In this document: positions 12,001 to 18,200 of the stretch, piece after piece | How the letters are laid out: each line of letters opens with the position of its first letter | Numbering within the stretch: the stretch's first letter is position 1 | From: a virus | DNA: 22,951 nt | IMG/VR virus record: IMGVR_UViG_3300030406_006621 | Span: 1,598-24,548 of that record | Reading direction: 5' to 3' (one strand) | Made by a program: the position numbers and the translations under genes | The notes under the pieces: model-generated | Databases searched by the model: none | What the model was told of the DNA's origin: nothing | What the model saw: only the letters and a program-made list of their open reading frames with translations

Positions 12001-13626
12001 ATTTCAGCTTTCGTTACTGCAGGAGTAGTAACCTCAGTTGTTATCAATAATGGAGGTAGTGGTTATCCTCCTACAGGAATTTCAACAGGTTTAAGTTTTG
12101 TTACTGTAGAACCTCCAAGTCCCTATAAAAATCTTCCATTAACATATGTCGGAGGATCACCAACACAAACAGGATCTGGTGCTGAAATAGACGTTGTAGT
12201 AGGAACTGGTGGTAGTATAATATCGTTTGATATGACAAATCGTGGTATAGGTTACGAAATTGGAGACGTTTTAGAATTGACATCTATACCATTCCAAACA
12301 GGAACTGCAACAACAACATTTAAGGTAACTGTTAGAAATAAATTCCAAGATAAGTTTGCTGGATGGTGTTTTGGTCAATTAATTGAACTTGATAGTTTTG
12401 CTCCACAGTTTAACGGGTTTAGAAAAACATTCCTAATAACAAGATCACTAGAAACTACAGAATATTATAGTGTTGTTGCAAAAGAAGGGTCTGGAATTAT
12501 ATTACAAAATAATTTCTTAATTTTTGTTAATGATATTTTACAAAAACCAGGTGTTGACTACTTATTTACCAGTGGTACTAGATTTACATTTAGAGAGGCA
12601 CCTAGAAAGGGAAGTACCTGTAAGGTATATTTCTACACTGGATCTGCAGAAGATTTTAACTCAGTAAATATTGATGAAACAATAAAACCAGGTGATAAAC
12701 TAAGATTACAAGCATTTGGTGATGTATCTGGACAAGAAAGTAGAGTAGTGTATGAACTAATAGCAGCAAAAACATTAGAGACACAAACTTACTATGATGT
12801 TGGTATATCAACTGATGCTGAATTTGATAGACCAACAGTATGGAGAAAACAAACTGAAGATATGGTGATTGATGGTTTAAAAATTTCTAAAGAAAGAAAT
12901 TATCTGGAACCTAAAATATCACCAGTATCTGGAATTATAAAATCTGTTTCTCCTTTAGATACTAAAATTTATGTAAAAGATAGTTGGTCATTCCATGAGA
13001 TCGACGGATTAGAGTCAAATCAAAATGATATTACAATTGTATCATTAGGATCAACACCTTCAGTTGAACGAATAGAAGGTGTGACTTATGAAGGTGACTA
13101 TGGTGATATTATTGGAATTGGCACTATAACAAGTGGAATAAACACATCTGGGCCAGCAATATTTTTTGATATCAGAACAAGTTCTAATATTTACCCACAA
13201 AATACGAATGCCATACAAAATGATGAGAGAGAAATAAGCGGTATTTCTACTGGCGATTATTTTGTAATAGAAAATACATTCTTTGGAAGTGATTCTAGTG
13301 GAGTTACTGGAATTAGAACCACCACATCTGGGCCAGAAATAATCGGTGTAGGAACTAATTTCTTAGATAATGTTTATTTTGCTGAAGATATAGTATCAAT
13401 AGGTTCATCTACAGTTAGAGTATTTTCCAATGTTTTATCAATTTCTGGAATAATTACATCAAGTTCTCCATCTTACCATACTCTAGGTAATTACAGTTGG
13501 GGATTTGTTAATGTTTCCAGAAATAATAAGTCGAAATCATTCACTTTCCATAATCAAAATGGTATTTCAGGTATAAACACCTCTGCCCAAGTGATAAGAA
13601 CATTTGGTCTAAAAACAAAATATTAA
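3100..13626 (+). CDS. Giant gp7-position baseplate wedge/virion structural protein, 3508 aa, with YHYH domain
   Basis: One uninterrupted frame encodes 3508 residues between gp6 and gp8, the place of gene 7 in T4. Residues 11-35 (IPDFIQADNPLFKEFLTQYY) and about 163-277 (RDFYGSKGTDTSLKILF, then ETLVGDPTKLIGLTIY) resemble the C-terminal quarter of T4 gp7, so this is probably the wedge protein that joins gp6, gp8 and gp10. The remaining 3200 residues are modular and beta-rich: about eleven GGxGY-type repeats (746-1204, 1442-1474, 2073-2174, 2938-3062), about seven H-x-F-x-x-G-[ED] repeats, four E-x-x-x-RG repeats, three 'FxG...VNDxLQxP' segments near 2541, 2824 and 3096, and a YHYH-like domain at about 1220-1365. 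Many V-G-I-G-T-T-type turns separate modules. No signal peptide or membrane segment is seen. T4 gp7 has about 1032 residues. Gene 7 identity is inference; structural function is near certain. Confidence 0.75.
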   Translation: MSDKKVKISNILGTLIPDFIQADNPLFKEFLTQYYESEEREYGSTYLSENLPSFKEISTLSNISLVENQTVTLPNSTKPISPITLTNDIFAFDDVIDVSTTEGFPDKYGLLKINDEIITYTSKTSTSFLGCVRGFSGISNIKSVGNPEFLTFSETEANSHDANTVIINLGFIFISEFYKKFKRQFLVGLEEKQFTNGLNVENILSRARDFYGSKGTDTSLKILFQILFGKQVDVIKPFDYTIMPSEADWDVTDDIIVETLVGDPTKLIGLTIYENSFINPTATGSVSNVEFKFIENKKYYKISFSKDTITNSFTVPSKTKVVGAGSTTEVITVDSTIGFGEDGNFFYKDADNIYRKATYTSKSSNQFFGCVGITTVLVESDLIIDGNSLYGYEDNDLTKICQMRLVGSISEASDNKNTTKYFDDGDSIRVKHLGEKVELDDKKFNTWFYNNLSYIDAQVSQGFLVTKEPHFLKKNDIITIIPKQTGSSTVFNFRIDTIANDLSITAPSEIQGLEGKEFVIKKIITYASNNFGIESLLSNIQNTFLDNEKNTYVSFSGYPSFSSGSGESLGDITNVTDRSQTFSFVGLGTGDQILDPININDHNFVNGERVHLTLNTTGIGSTARHGVSGVSTGYYYVNVVDTDNIRLSASLPNLYNNKIEIVKYTGEEGEIKTLNHIIKPAKLYDGGKLKNQNNFKRIFRTPKIEEASLFNLNTKNKKIKGAIGVTLNGIELHSPISNDSVYYGQINHINVANSGSQFNVANPPSISITDDTGSGCISFVNFSGKIEEVFLNTAGFDYPETPVVTITGGNGSGAVCEAKMRGYTYSKSFIGNDIDISNNKFLGEHRFSDGEEVTYSTTGNPIGINTGVNVGFTTDLLSSNTSYFVAKIDENSFSLAINKNNALNKSNLIEFLQFGTNSHIFTSKKIRKKIDRISILNAGSSYSNKRVSILSQEYPPSSKKDVFRTFVGINTFNNYIYAKNHNFKNGDNVEYTCTGTEISGLSTSKLYKVTILDENKFKLSDAGTISTITSLNFDKKIFENISSVGVGTHVFKYPDIKVEISNTVSIGNTNITPDYYKASAEVLVKGSISNVFIRNGGVGYGVSNIINYEKQPVISLLTGSDASLSPVIIDGKITNVIVSNPGKNYTTPPELEVVGVGGTIGEFAKLRSIVGTGVSEGKIIGVKIINQGAGYDKFNTIINVVPAGKDDLYKADIFEWNINAVQRHDAVLNSDNLEMIQEKSNYPNAGNKVCSFYPPQKYREYLNDDNSVTEHSKIIGWAYDGNPIYGPISVKSTGIGLTFMQSSYELDVITDFTIRPPQSNYPFGYFTNDYVYNSKGDLDEYNGKFVINNDFPNGTYAYFTTIDNTILKPVFPYTTLLHRNETDDFNYDLFKTQSDTVLNSGDYKRNVTHLGINEKTRRYPLLSDSINSDVLLKVDGIKSSNIKNIEIEESGTNYKVGDQLKFNDPTITARVSEILGKSIVSVGTTNTIVDNLKFSIIDNEITGLSTIPHGLSSGNIVEITGISSTLYKDIEGIRTISVETLTSATTENIDTSDVGITTFVSFFDSTLSRKFKINDVIQIGSEQLLIIDHDDVNNRHRVIRGHNSTFPSAHNSGSIVTRLETKFTYPIEKTLVSKNFDLPKVKYFEGLKSVGIGTTVTKVAVGRVGTNPGIGTIFKSIPPKAIYLPNHDFENGEEVSLVSLGSTIIGSSNIDLSNSFDLETFDTFFCVKLSNEYIGLSTQKDRVGFNTSHIFFKEILTTAGDNNKIETLSDNVTGKLRRVNGKVVVSTSTTTGQQHGLSIGDEFRLNITSDRIQTFDFRFNETIRKLVVNPVSFESTDIGVGTISSKITINEHDFETGDVVVYNSSSPATPLVDNGVYYVIKDSIDTIRLAENASDLIVTPYNYIGIGTTGAPTHQISKINPKLKFYKNNKIEFLTSDSSLTDFDIDFYTDENFISQLTNNLISRSGINGDGDSETKTIISVGSPLPSKFYYRIQGREDNFTKTLSNFVNDDVPNNSEIVILDSEFNNPFKVVGIGTTTIEFNPTGIAETNLYQSSGLSSAFYSTKSTGEIGGIFKIDILNRGFESTKLPILTSIASTQGSNAILKIESNDIGTVNSTRVLDQGGEFSPDKTLKPKADSNVILELKNVFTLKSIGISSGGRNYTTPPKVIVVENPNIVTRTSINGSSVRNVDILSNDSGLTKDVRVIPTINSNGVVVTQAQTNNFGTVTLSLRAPNADYSSEGSGFYNQGGSFPFEVGDEIFVENVKITNDADGYNSSDYDYKFFTVTGINTEGGVETVSYSLVGLGSTGGIYQQDNNFGRVIKKDDLAVFKPEFEKISFFENELITVTGKDVSGIVAERGWDPEAQTLKVFDVTGNFEKNDNIFGSSSNSKSKVTNQFKFDFDLDVSSTAKKENNWKTNIGILNSNIQKLHDNDYYQRFAYSIKGEIPYLTWKNSVDSLAHISGFKNFSDLGIHSEGKQTLKSDASLGLNVNIENEASVHEEYSYDLVSENTDDPNLSKLVTFNSKILTDYNESVTNKVLLIDDISPQFTGIVTTIGGGVIGISSFNLTINGESLFHKTFDPATGVNTTTSHNIQIPNHQFNTGEELTYKPFNNQPIGIATTSVTGIGLTNLLPSTVFAIREDNNTIKVAVAASFANSGIGVSFTRGTGIGHTHSFSASPVNSSIRALISIDNVIQSPVGITTAISVGLATTVGVGSTSIFLNDISDISGKSLLRIEDEILKVNLVGVGSTNSLSVERGQMGTVATAHTVGAGITVLKGDYRIKEGVIYFTEAPYGPTGISGITTFSSFSGRAYYRLDYSTNAIIDDISDRFDGSTDKFNLSTNGQQVIGIQSSFGAFLINNIFQKPFLNSQESAGTLSSSDYQLVGTGQTVDFTGTSGNKDLPRGGIINEFDVGIGSGYQSPRTALLSAVVSGLGTVQSVGIITGGAGYLNDPLVSIDSTSGVGAAISAFVTAGVVTSVVINNGGSGYPPTGISTGLSFVTVEPPSPYKNLPLTYVGGSPTQTGSGAEIDVVVGTGGSIISFDMTNRGIGYEIGDVLELTSIPFQTGTATTTFKVTVRNKFQDKFAGWCFGQLIELDSFAPQFNGFRKTFLITRSLETTEYYSVVAKEGSGIILQNNFLIFVNDILQKPGVDYLFTSGTRFTFREAPRKGSTCKVYFYTGSAEDFNSVNIDETIKPGDKLRLQAFGDVSGQESRVVYELIAAKTLETQTYYDVGISTDAEFDRPTVWRKQTEDMVIDGLKISKERNYLEPKISPVSGIIKSVSPLDTKIYVKDSWSFHEIDGLESNQNDITIVSLGSTPSVERIEGVTYEGDYGDIIGIGTITSGINTSGPAIFFDIRTSSNIYPQNTNAIQNDEREISGISTGDYFVIENTFFGSDSSGVTGIRTTTSGPEIIGVGTNFLDNVYFAEDIVSIGSSTVRVFSNVLSISGIITSSSPSYHTLGNYSWGFVNVSRNNKSKSFTFHNQNGISGINTSAQVIRTFGLKTKY
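3130..3930 (+). other. Segment encoding the gp7-like core (residues ~11-277)
   Basis: This N-terminal part of the giant gene holds the only region I can relate to T4 gp7. The shared points, from memory of T4 gp7, are IGTMMPD versus LGTLIPD, a DFYSTKG versus DFYGSKG turn at residues 209-215, the following helix with LF-x-x-L, and DSLTEDLVGQTIY versus VETLVGDPTKLIGLTIY. A repeat unit (residues about 93-137) appears inserted between the two halves of the core. Confidence 0.6.
5335..6710 (+). repeat. Cluster of protein repeats (GGxGY modules 1-5, plus two H-x-F-x-x-G modules)
   Basis: Five diverged copies of a unit of roughly 30-40 residues fall at residues about 746-784, 785-820, 1088-1117, 1132-1166 and 1178-1204. 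Each has the shape [IV]-x-x-[IV]-x-[IVL]-x-x-x-G-x-x-[YF], often followed by a PP-x-[IV] strand and a TGSGA-like turn, for example NTAGFDYPETPVVTITGG, NPGKNYTTPPELEVVG and IINQGAGYD. Two H-x-F-x-x-G units (about 842-905 and 977-1024) lie between copies 2 and 3. Conservation is at protein level; the DNA copies have drifted. Confidence 0.7.
6757..7194 (+). other. Segment encoding a degenerate YHYH-type domain (residues ~1220-1365)
   Basis: The encoded stretch contains the YHYH-family landmarks: W-A-Y-D-G-N-P-I-Y-G-P at residues 1277-1287, then LDEYNGKFVINNDFPNGTYAYF ending at residue 1359 (cut here as LDEYNGKF and DFPNGTYAYF). In the family the last motif is usually Tyr-His-Tyr-His; here it reads YAYF at 1356-1359, so both histidines are lost. 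YHYH domains are known from many environmental bacterial and marine phage structural proteins; their biochemical role is not established. Confidence 0.7.
11911..12285 (+). repeat. C-terminal cluster of GGxGY protein modules
   Basis: Three copies occur in a row at residues about 2938-2970 (VGIITGGAGYLNDPLVSI), 2976-3007 (VVINNGGSGYPPTGIS) and 3039-3062 (FDMTNRGIGYEIGDVLEL). Their order and spacing resemble a short tandem array. They precede the segment with NDILQKPGVDYLF that closes the repeat-rich part of the protein. Confidence 0.7.
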
Positions 13627-13633
13627 CAACAGG

Positions 13634-13641
13634 TATAAATA
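13634..13641 (+). promoter_or_regulatory. T4-type late promoter box (perfect TATAAATA) ahead of gp8
   Basis: A perfect TATAAATA lies in the 35-base gap between the giant gene and gp8, 20 bases before the gp8 ATG. Late T4-type promoters use only this -10 element, read by the phage sigma factor gp55 with the gp33/gp45 co-activators. A start about 7 bases downstream leaves a leader of roughly 14 bases. The gap shows no terminator hairpin, so read-through from the gene before it is also possible. Confidence 0.75.
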
Positions 13642-13661
13642 ATCAAAAATCATAGATATCA

Positions 13662-15245
13662 ATGCCAGCAATAATCACTGACCAATATCGAATTTTAAAC
13701 GCAGAAACTTTTATAGACAGTTTTGTAGGTATTGGTACAACTGGAAATAACAATTATTATACGTTTTTAGGACACCCAAATCCTACTTATACTGGTGTTC
13801 CAGAATATGGAAATATAAGATGGTTGAGTGAAACACCAAATCCTACAGATTCTTTTAGTCAAGAGAATAGATTCTACGACAGTATGTTATTTTTAAAGAA
13901 AGTAACTCCAGATGACGTAAGAAGAGTTGTTCATAGATTAAATTGGCAAAATGAGACCATCTATGAGATGTATAAAAATAATTATACACAAGAAAGTATA
14001 AGTCCCCAAACAAAATCCACATCACTTTATCCATCCAATTATTTTATACTTACATCAGAGTTTAAGGTGTATGTTTGTATTAATAATGGACAAGACGCAG
14101 ATAATAAAAAAGGAAAACCATCAAAAATTGAACCCACTCATATTTCAACAAATGTTCCTATAATTGGTTCTGATGGTTACCAATGGAAATATCTTTTTAC
14201 CATATCACCATCTGACATAGTTAAATTTGTTACTGATAAGTATATACCTTTACCAAAAGAGTGGGGTGATGTAACAACAAAAAATATAAAAGATGCTGCT
14301 ATAGATGGAAAAATTGAAGCAGTATTAGTTACAAATTTTGGAAATAGTATTAAAATAGATGATGCTGATGGAACAATTTTACTTCCAATATCTGGTGATG
14401 GAACTGGTGGAGAAGTGCTAGTTACCGTTAGTCAAACTAAAATTACAAAAGTTGAAATATCTTCAGGTGGTTCTGGGTACACTTATGGATCGGTAGAATT
14501 TGTTAATGAAAAAGAATATCCACAAGGTAACAATCCTGCAAAAAAATTAAATATTGGTGATGGAACTGCTAGTTTTGAGGTTATTATTCCACCAAAAGGT
14601 GGTCATGGTGCTGATGTTTATCGAGAACTTGGTGCTTACAGAGTGATGCTTTATTCTAAATTTGATAATAGTATTGATGATGGTGCTGACTATGTTACTC
14701 AAAATAATTTTTCTCGTGTAGGAATAGTTAGAAATCCAATCAAACACGATTCAATTGAACTTCTAAATAGTACGACTGCCACTAATTTAAGAGCATTAAA
14801 ATTAAAAGCAGTTGGAGTTAGTACATATTCATTTACTGAAAATGAGGTAATCACACAAGTTTCTAACGCTGGAACCGCAGTTGGTCTTGTAGCTAGTTGG
14901 GACGAAAACACTCAAGTATTGAGGTACTATCAACCAGTTGGTTTTTCAACAAGATCTGATTATTCATTTAAACAACTTCAATTTATTGGTGAGGATACCG
15001 ATGGTACCAATCCACCAATAAAAAATACTAGTAATGCTGTCGATCCCATTGTTGATACTACATTTAATGGACAAACATTGTCACTTGGTTCTAGAAATAT
15101 TAACTTAGGACAACAGTTTGTCAGTGGAGTTGCTGCTCCAGACATTAAAAAATATTCTGGTGATATCATATACATTGATAACAGAGCACCAGTAACAAGA
15201 ACATCTTCACAAAAAGAAGAAGTAAAAATAGTTATAGAGTTCTAA
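13662..15245 (+). CDS. 8: Baseplate wedge subunit gp8
   Basis: The product has 527 residues; T4 gp8 has 334. The N-terminal part (residues 1-200) shows GSDGYQWKYLFTISP, matching GDGYVWEYLFEIPP of T4 gp8. The C-terminus, SGDIIYIDNRAPVTRTSSQ followed by EEVKIVIEF, matches T4 SGEMIYMENRPPI...EEINILFTF closely. RVGIVRNPI corresponds to QISIITNPL. The extra length is central: about residues 260-320 carry a GGSGY module like those in the giant protein, and residues about 390-433 carry a GLVASWDENTQVLRYYQP module. The IPPKGGHGADVYRELGAYR stretch is typical of marine T4-like gp8 as I recall it. In T4, gp8 dimers sit in the wedge and contact gp7 and gp10. The start at 13662 follows a perfect late box, with no good Shine-Dalgarno. 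The stop is 4 bases before the next ATG. Confidence 0.92.
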   Translation: MPAIITDQYRILNAETFIDSFVGIGTTGNNNYYTFLGHPNPTYTGVPEYGNIRWLSETPNPTDSFSQENRFYDSMLFLKKVTPDDVRRVVHRLNWQNETIYEMYKNNYTQESISPQTKSTSLYPSNYFILTSEFKVYVCINNGQDADNKKGKPSKIEPTHISTNVPIIGSDGYQWKYLFTISPSDIVKFVTDKYIPLPKEWGDVTTKNIKDAAIDGKIEAVLVTNFGNSIKIDDADGTILLPISGDGTGGEVLVTVSQTKITKVEISSGGSGYTYGSVEFVNEKEYPQGNNPAKKLNIGDGTASFEVIIPPKGGHGADVYRELGAYRVMLYSKFDNSIDDGADYVTQNNFSRVGIVRNPIKHDSIELLNSTTATNLRALKLKAVGVSTYSFTENEVITQVSNAGTAVGLVASWDENTQVLRYYQPVGFSTRSDYSFKQLQFIGEDTDGTNPPIKNTSNAVDPIVDTTFNGQTLSLGSRNINLGQQFVSGVAAPDIKKYSGDIIYIDNRAPVTRTSSQKEEVKIVIEF

Positions 15246-15249
15246 ACCG

Positions 15250-18200
15250 ATGCCTCAAAATACCAATTTAAACGTTTCACCATATTTTGATGATTTTGTA
15301 GATAGTAAAAACTATCACAAGGTTTTATTTAAACCTGGTTTTCCAGTACAAGCAAGAGAATTAACTACATTACAATCAATCCTTCAAAATCAAATTGAAA
15401 AATTTGGGCAACACTTCTTTAAAGAAGGGTCAATGATTATACCAGGTGGTACTTTTTATGATGATAGGTATTTTGCGGTTAAAATTGATCCTAATTTTTT
15501 AAATATTCCAGTTAATGTATATACTAAATTTTTAGCGGATAATAAAATAGAAATAAGGGGAGAAACATCTGGTGTCGAGGCAACTGTAGTTAATAGAATA
15601 ACTGCACAAGAATCAATTGACGGATTTGATACTTTATATGTAAAATATACAAAATCTGGTTCAAATGGAACATCTAAAGTATTTCAAGATGGTGAAAACT
15701 TAATAACTCTATCTACAATTAATTATTTAAACACAAGTATATCAACAAACAGTCAGTTTGCAAGAACTATTGTTTCTGGATCAACTGCAACTGGATCATC
15801 ATTTTCAGTAAATGAAGGTGTTTATTTTATACGTGGATTTTTTGTAAAAACAAATGCATCAACAGTAATTTTAGACCAATATAGCAATTTACCTAGTTAT
15901 AGAGTAGGATTTTTACTAAAAGAAGAAACAATAGGGCCATCATCAGTTAATTCTGATTTGTATGATAATGCAAAGGGATTTTCTAATGAGGCTGCTCCAG
16001 GTGCTGATAGATTTAGATTTTCAACAACTTTACACAAAAAATCTCTAGATGATATTGAAGATTTAAACTTTGTTGAACTTTTACGAGTTGAATCTGGTAT
16101 TGTCAGAGAAATGGTGACAAAAACCGAATATAATATATTTGCAAGAGAGTTAGCAAGAAGAACTTATGATGAATCTGGTGATTATTATATCAGACCATTT
16201 TCAGTTAACGTAAGAGAATCACTTAATGATAGATTAGGTAATAGAGGAATATATTTTGATACACAAAAAACACAAAATGGAAACACACCATCAGATGATA
16301 TTATAAGTTTGCAAGTTTCTTCAGGAAAAGCATATGTAAGAGGATATGAAGTTGATAAATTTTCAACATCATCTATCGACGTATTTAAACCAAGAGAAAC
16401 AAAATTAGTAGAAAATCAAAGTGTTCCAATTAGAATAGGAAATTCACTAACAATTACGAATGTTGTCGGATCACCAACAGTTGGGTTTTCAAATAATGCT
16501 AAATTTAAACTTCTAAGTAGGAGATTAGATGCTCAAAAGAGTGTTTCTGCTGATCATGCTTTAATTGGCAATAATATTATAATTGGAGATGCTAGATCCT
16601 TTGATTATAGTAGAAAAACTGCTGTTGGTGTTGCAGTTAGTTCTTTTGATTTAAAATTTTATGATCTTCAACTTTACACTGTTTTAACAGTAGCAAATAA
16701 TTTTTCAGCAACTAGTATTCAAATACCTGCAGATGCACATGTTAAAGGTAAATTTAGTGGATCTGTGGGATATGCGGTAGAAGCAAAAAATAGTGGAAAT
16801 TCATTGTCTCTTCGTGATGTAACTGGAGATTTTCAACTTAATGAACCTTTAATTATCAATGGAAATGAATCTGGTAATAATATTACAGCAATTGTAGATA
16901 ATAGTTTTGAGGATATCAAAGCAGTGCATAGTTCCGATGGTATCGGATCTGGAAATACAACATTTGCTGCTGATACTTTATTGGATCGTGAGAAACAAAT
17001 ATTTAAAACAGCAGTAGAATTTAAGATAACTGCTGCAGATTCAAATACTGGTATTGCAACTATTAGTGGTGCTGCGGTTCAAGATTTTAGATCAGTTGTA
17101 AAAGAAAATGATGTCCTTAGTTTTACTGATACTAATGGTGTTGGTGCTCCTCGTTTAGTGAGAGTAAATGGGATAGGTGTTGGTGGGACAGATTTTCAAA
17201 TCATTAACGTACCAGATGTTACTGGAGTTACTAAAGCTTTCATTACAGGATCTTCACCAACTGATTTGCTTATTCGTATTCCAACTTTAACTAGAGGAGA
17301 TGATCCTGGTTTTAGAATTAAATTAGCAGATAGATTTATTTCTTCAATGAATACTTTAGATAGTTCATATATTACAAGAAAACAAGGCACAAAAACTAAT
17401 TTCTCTAATGCGACTGTCACTTTTAATATTAGTGATATGAGTAGTGGAGATACTACTGATTTATTTTTTGAACCATTTACATCATCAAATTATACTCTAG
17501 AACTTCAAACCAGTTCAGATTTTGGTAAAGTTGAAGAACTTTTTGCTCCAATGGTTAACGTAGATACGGGAGGAAAAACAGTTACAATTTCTGGTTTATC
17601 TGTAGCAGGTGGTAATAATACATCTGCTGTGCTAACTGCTGCAGTGAAAAGAACCTCAATATCTTCAAAAGAAAAATCTCTTGTAAGATGCAATGTTGTA
17701 GATGTAGTTAATTCTAGTGATGCCTCATCTGGTATTACAACTCTTACAAAAAATGATGGATTAACTGTAAGTAATGTTTATGGAACAAGAGTTCAAGATA
17801 ATGAAATATCTTTAAATGTTCCTGAAGCAACTCGTGTATTAGCAGTGCTTGAGTCTGATAGTAAGTTAGATCCTACTTTACCAACAATTGGAGTTAGTAA
17901 TCAAAGTGATACATTTACTAATAATGTATTAGTAGGAGAGCAATTTATAGGTAATAGATCAGGTGCAGTTGCCCGTGTAGTGGTGGTAGGAGCAACTCAG
18001 TTATCTTTTGTTTATGAAAATGATGTTACATTTGAAATTGGTGAAAACATCACTCTGAGAACCTCTGGGATACTAGCCACAATAACTACATTAGTTCCTG
18101 GTAGTAGAAATATAAAAGATAACTACACTTTAGATGATGGGCAAAGATTAGAATTTGCAGATTTTTCTAGAATTGTAAGAAAAGAAAATACAGAAAATCC

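Noticed and set aside
3100-13626. The 10.5-kb frame as a fusion caused by sequencing or assembly error
   Set aside because: Reading frame, composition and module style are uniform from start to stop, with a normal gene junction at both ends. Repeat-driven assembly error inside it cannot be excluded without reads.
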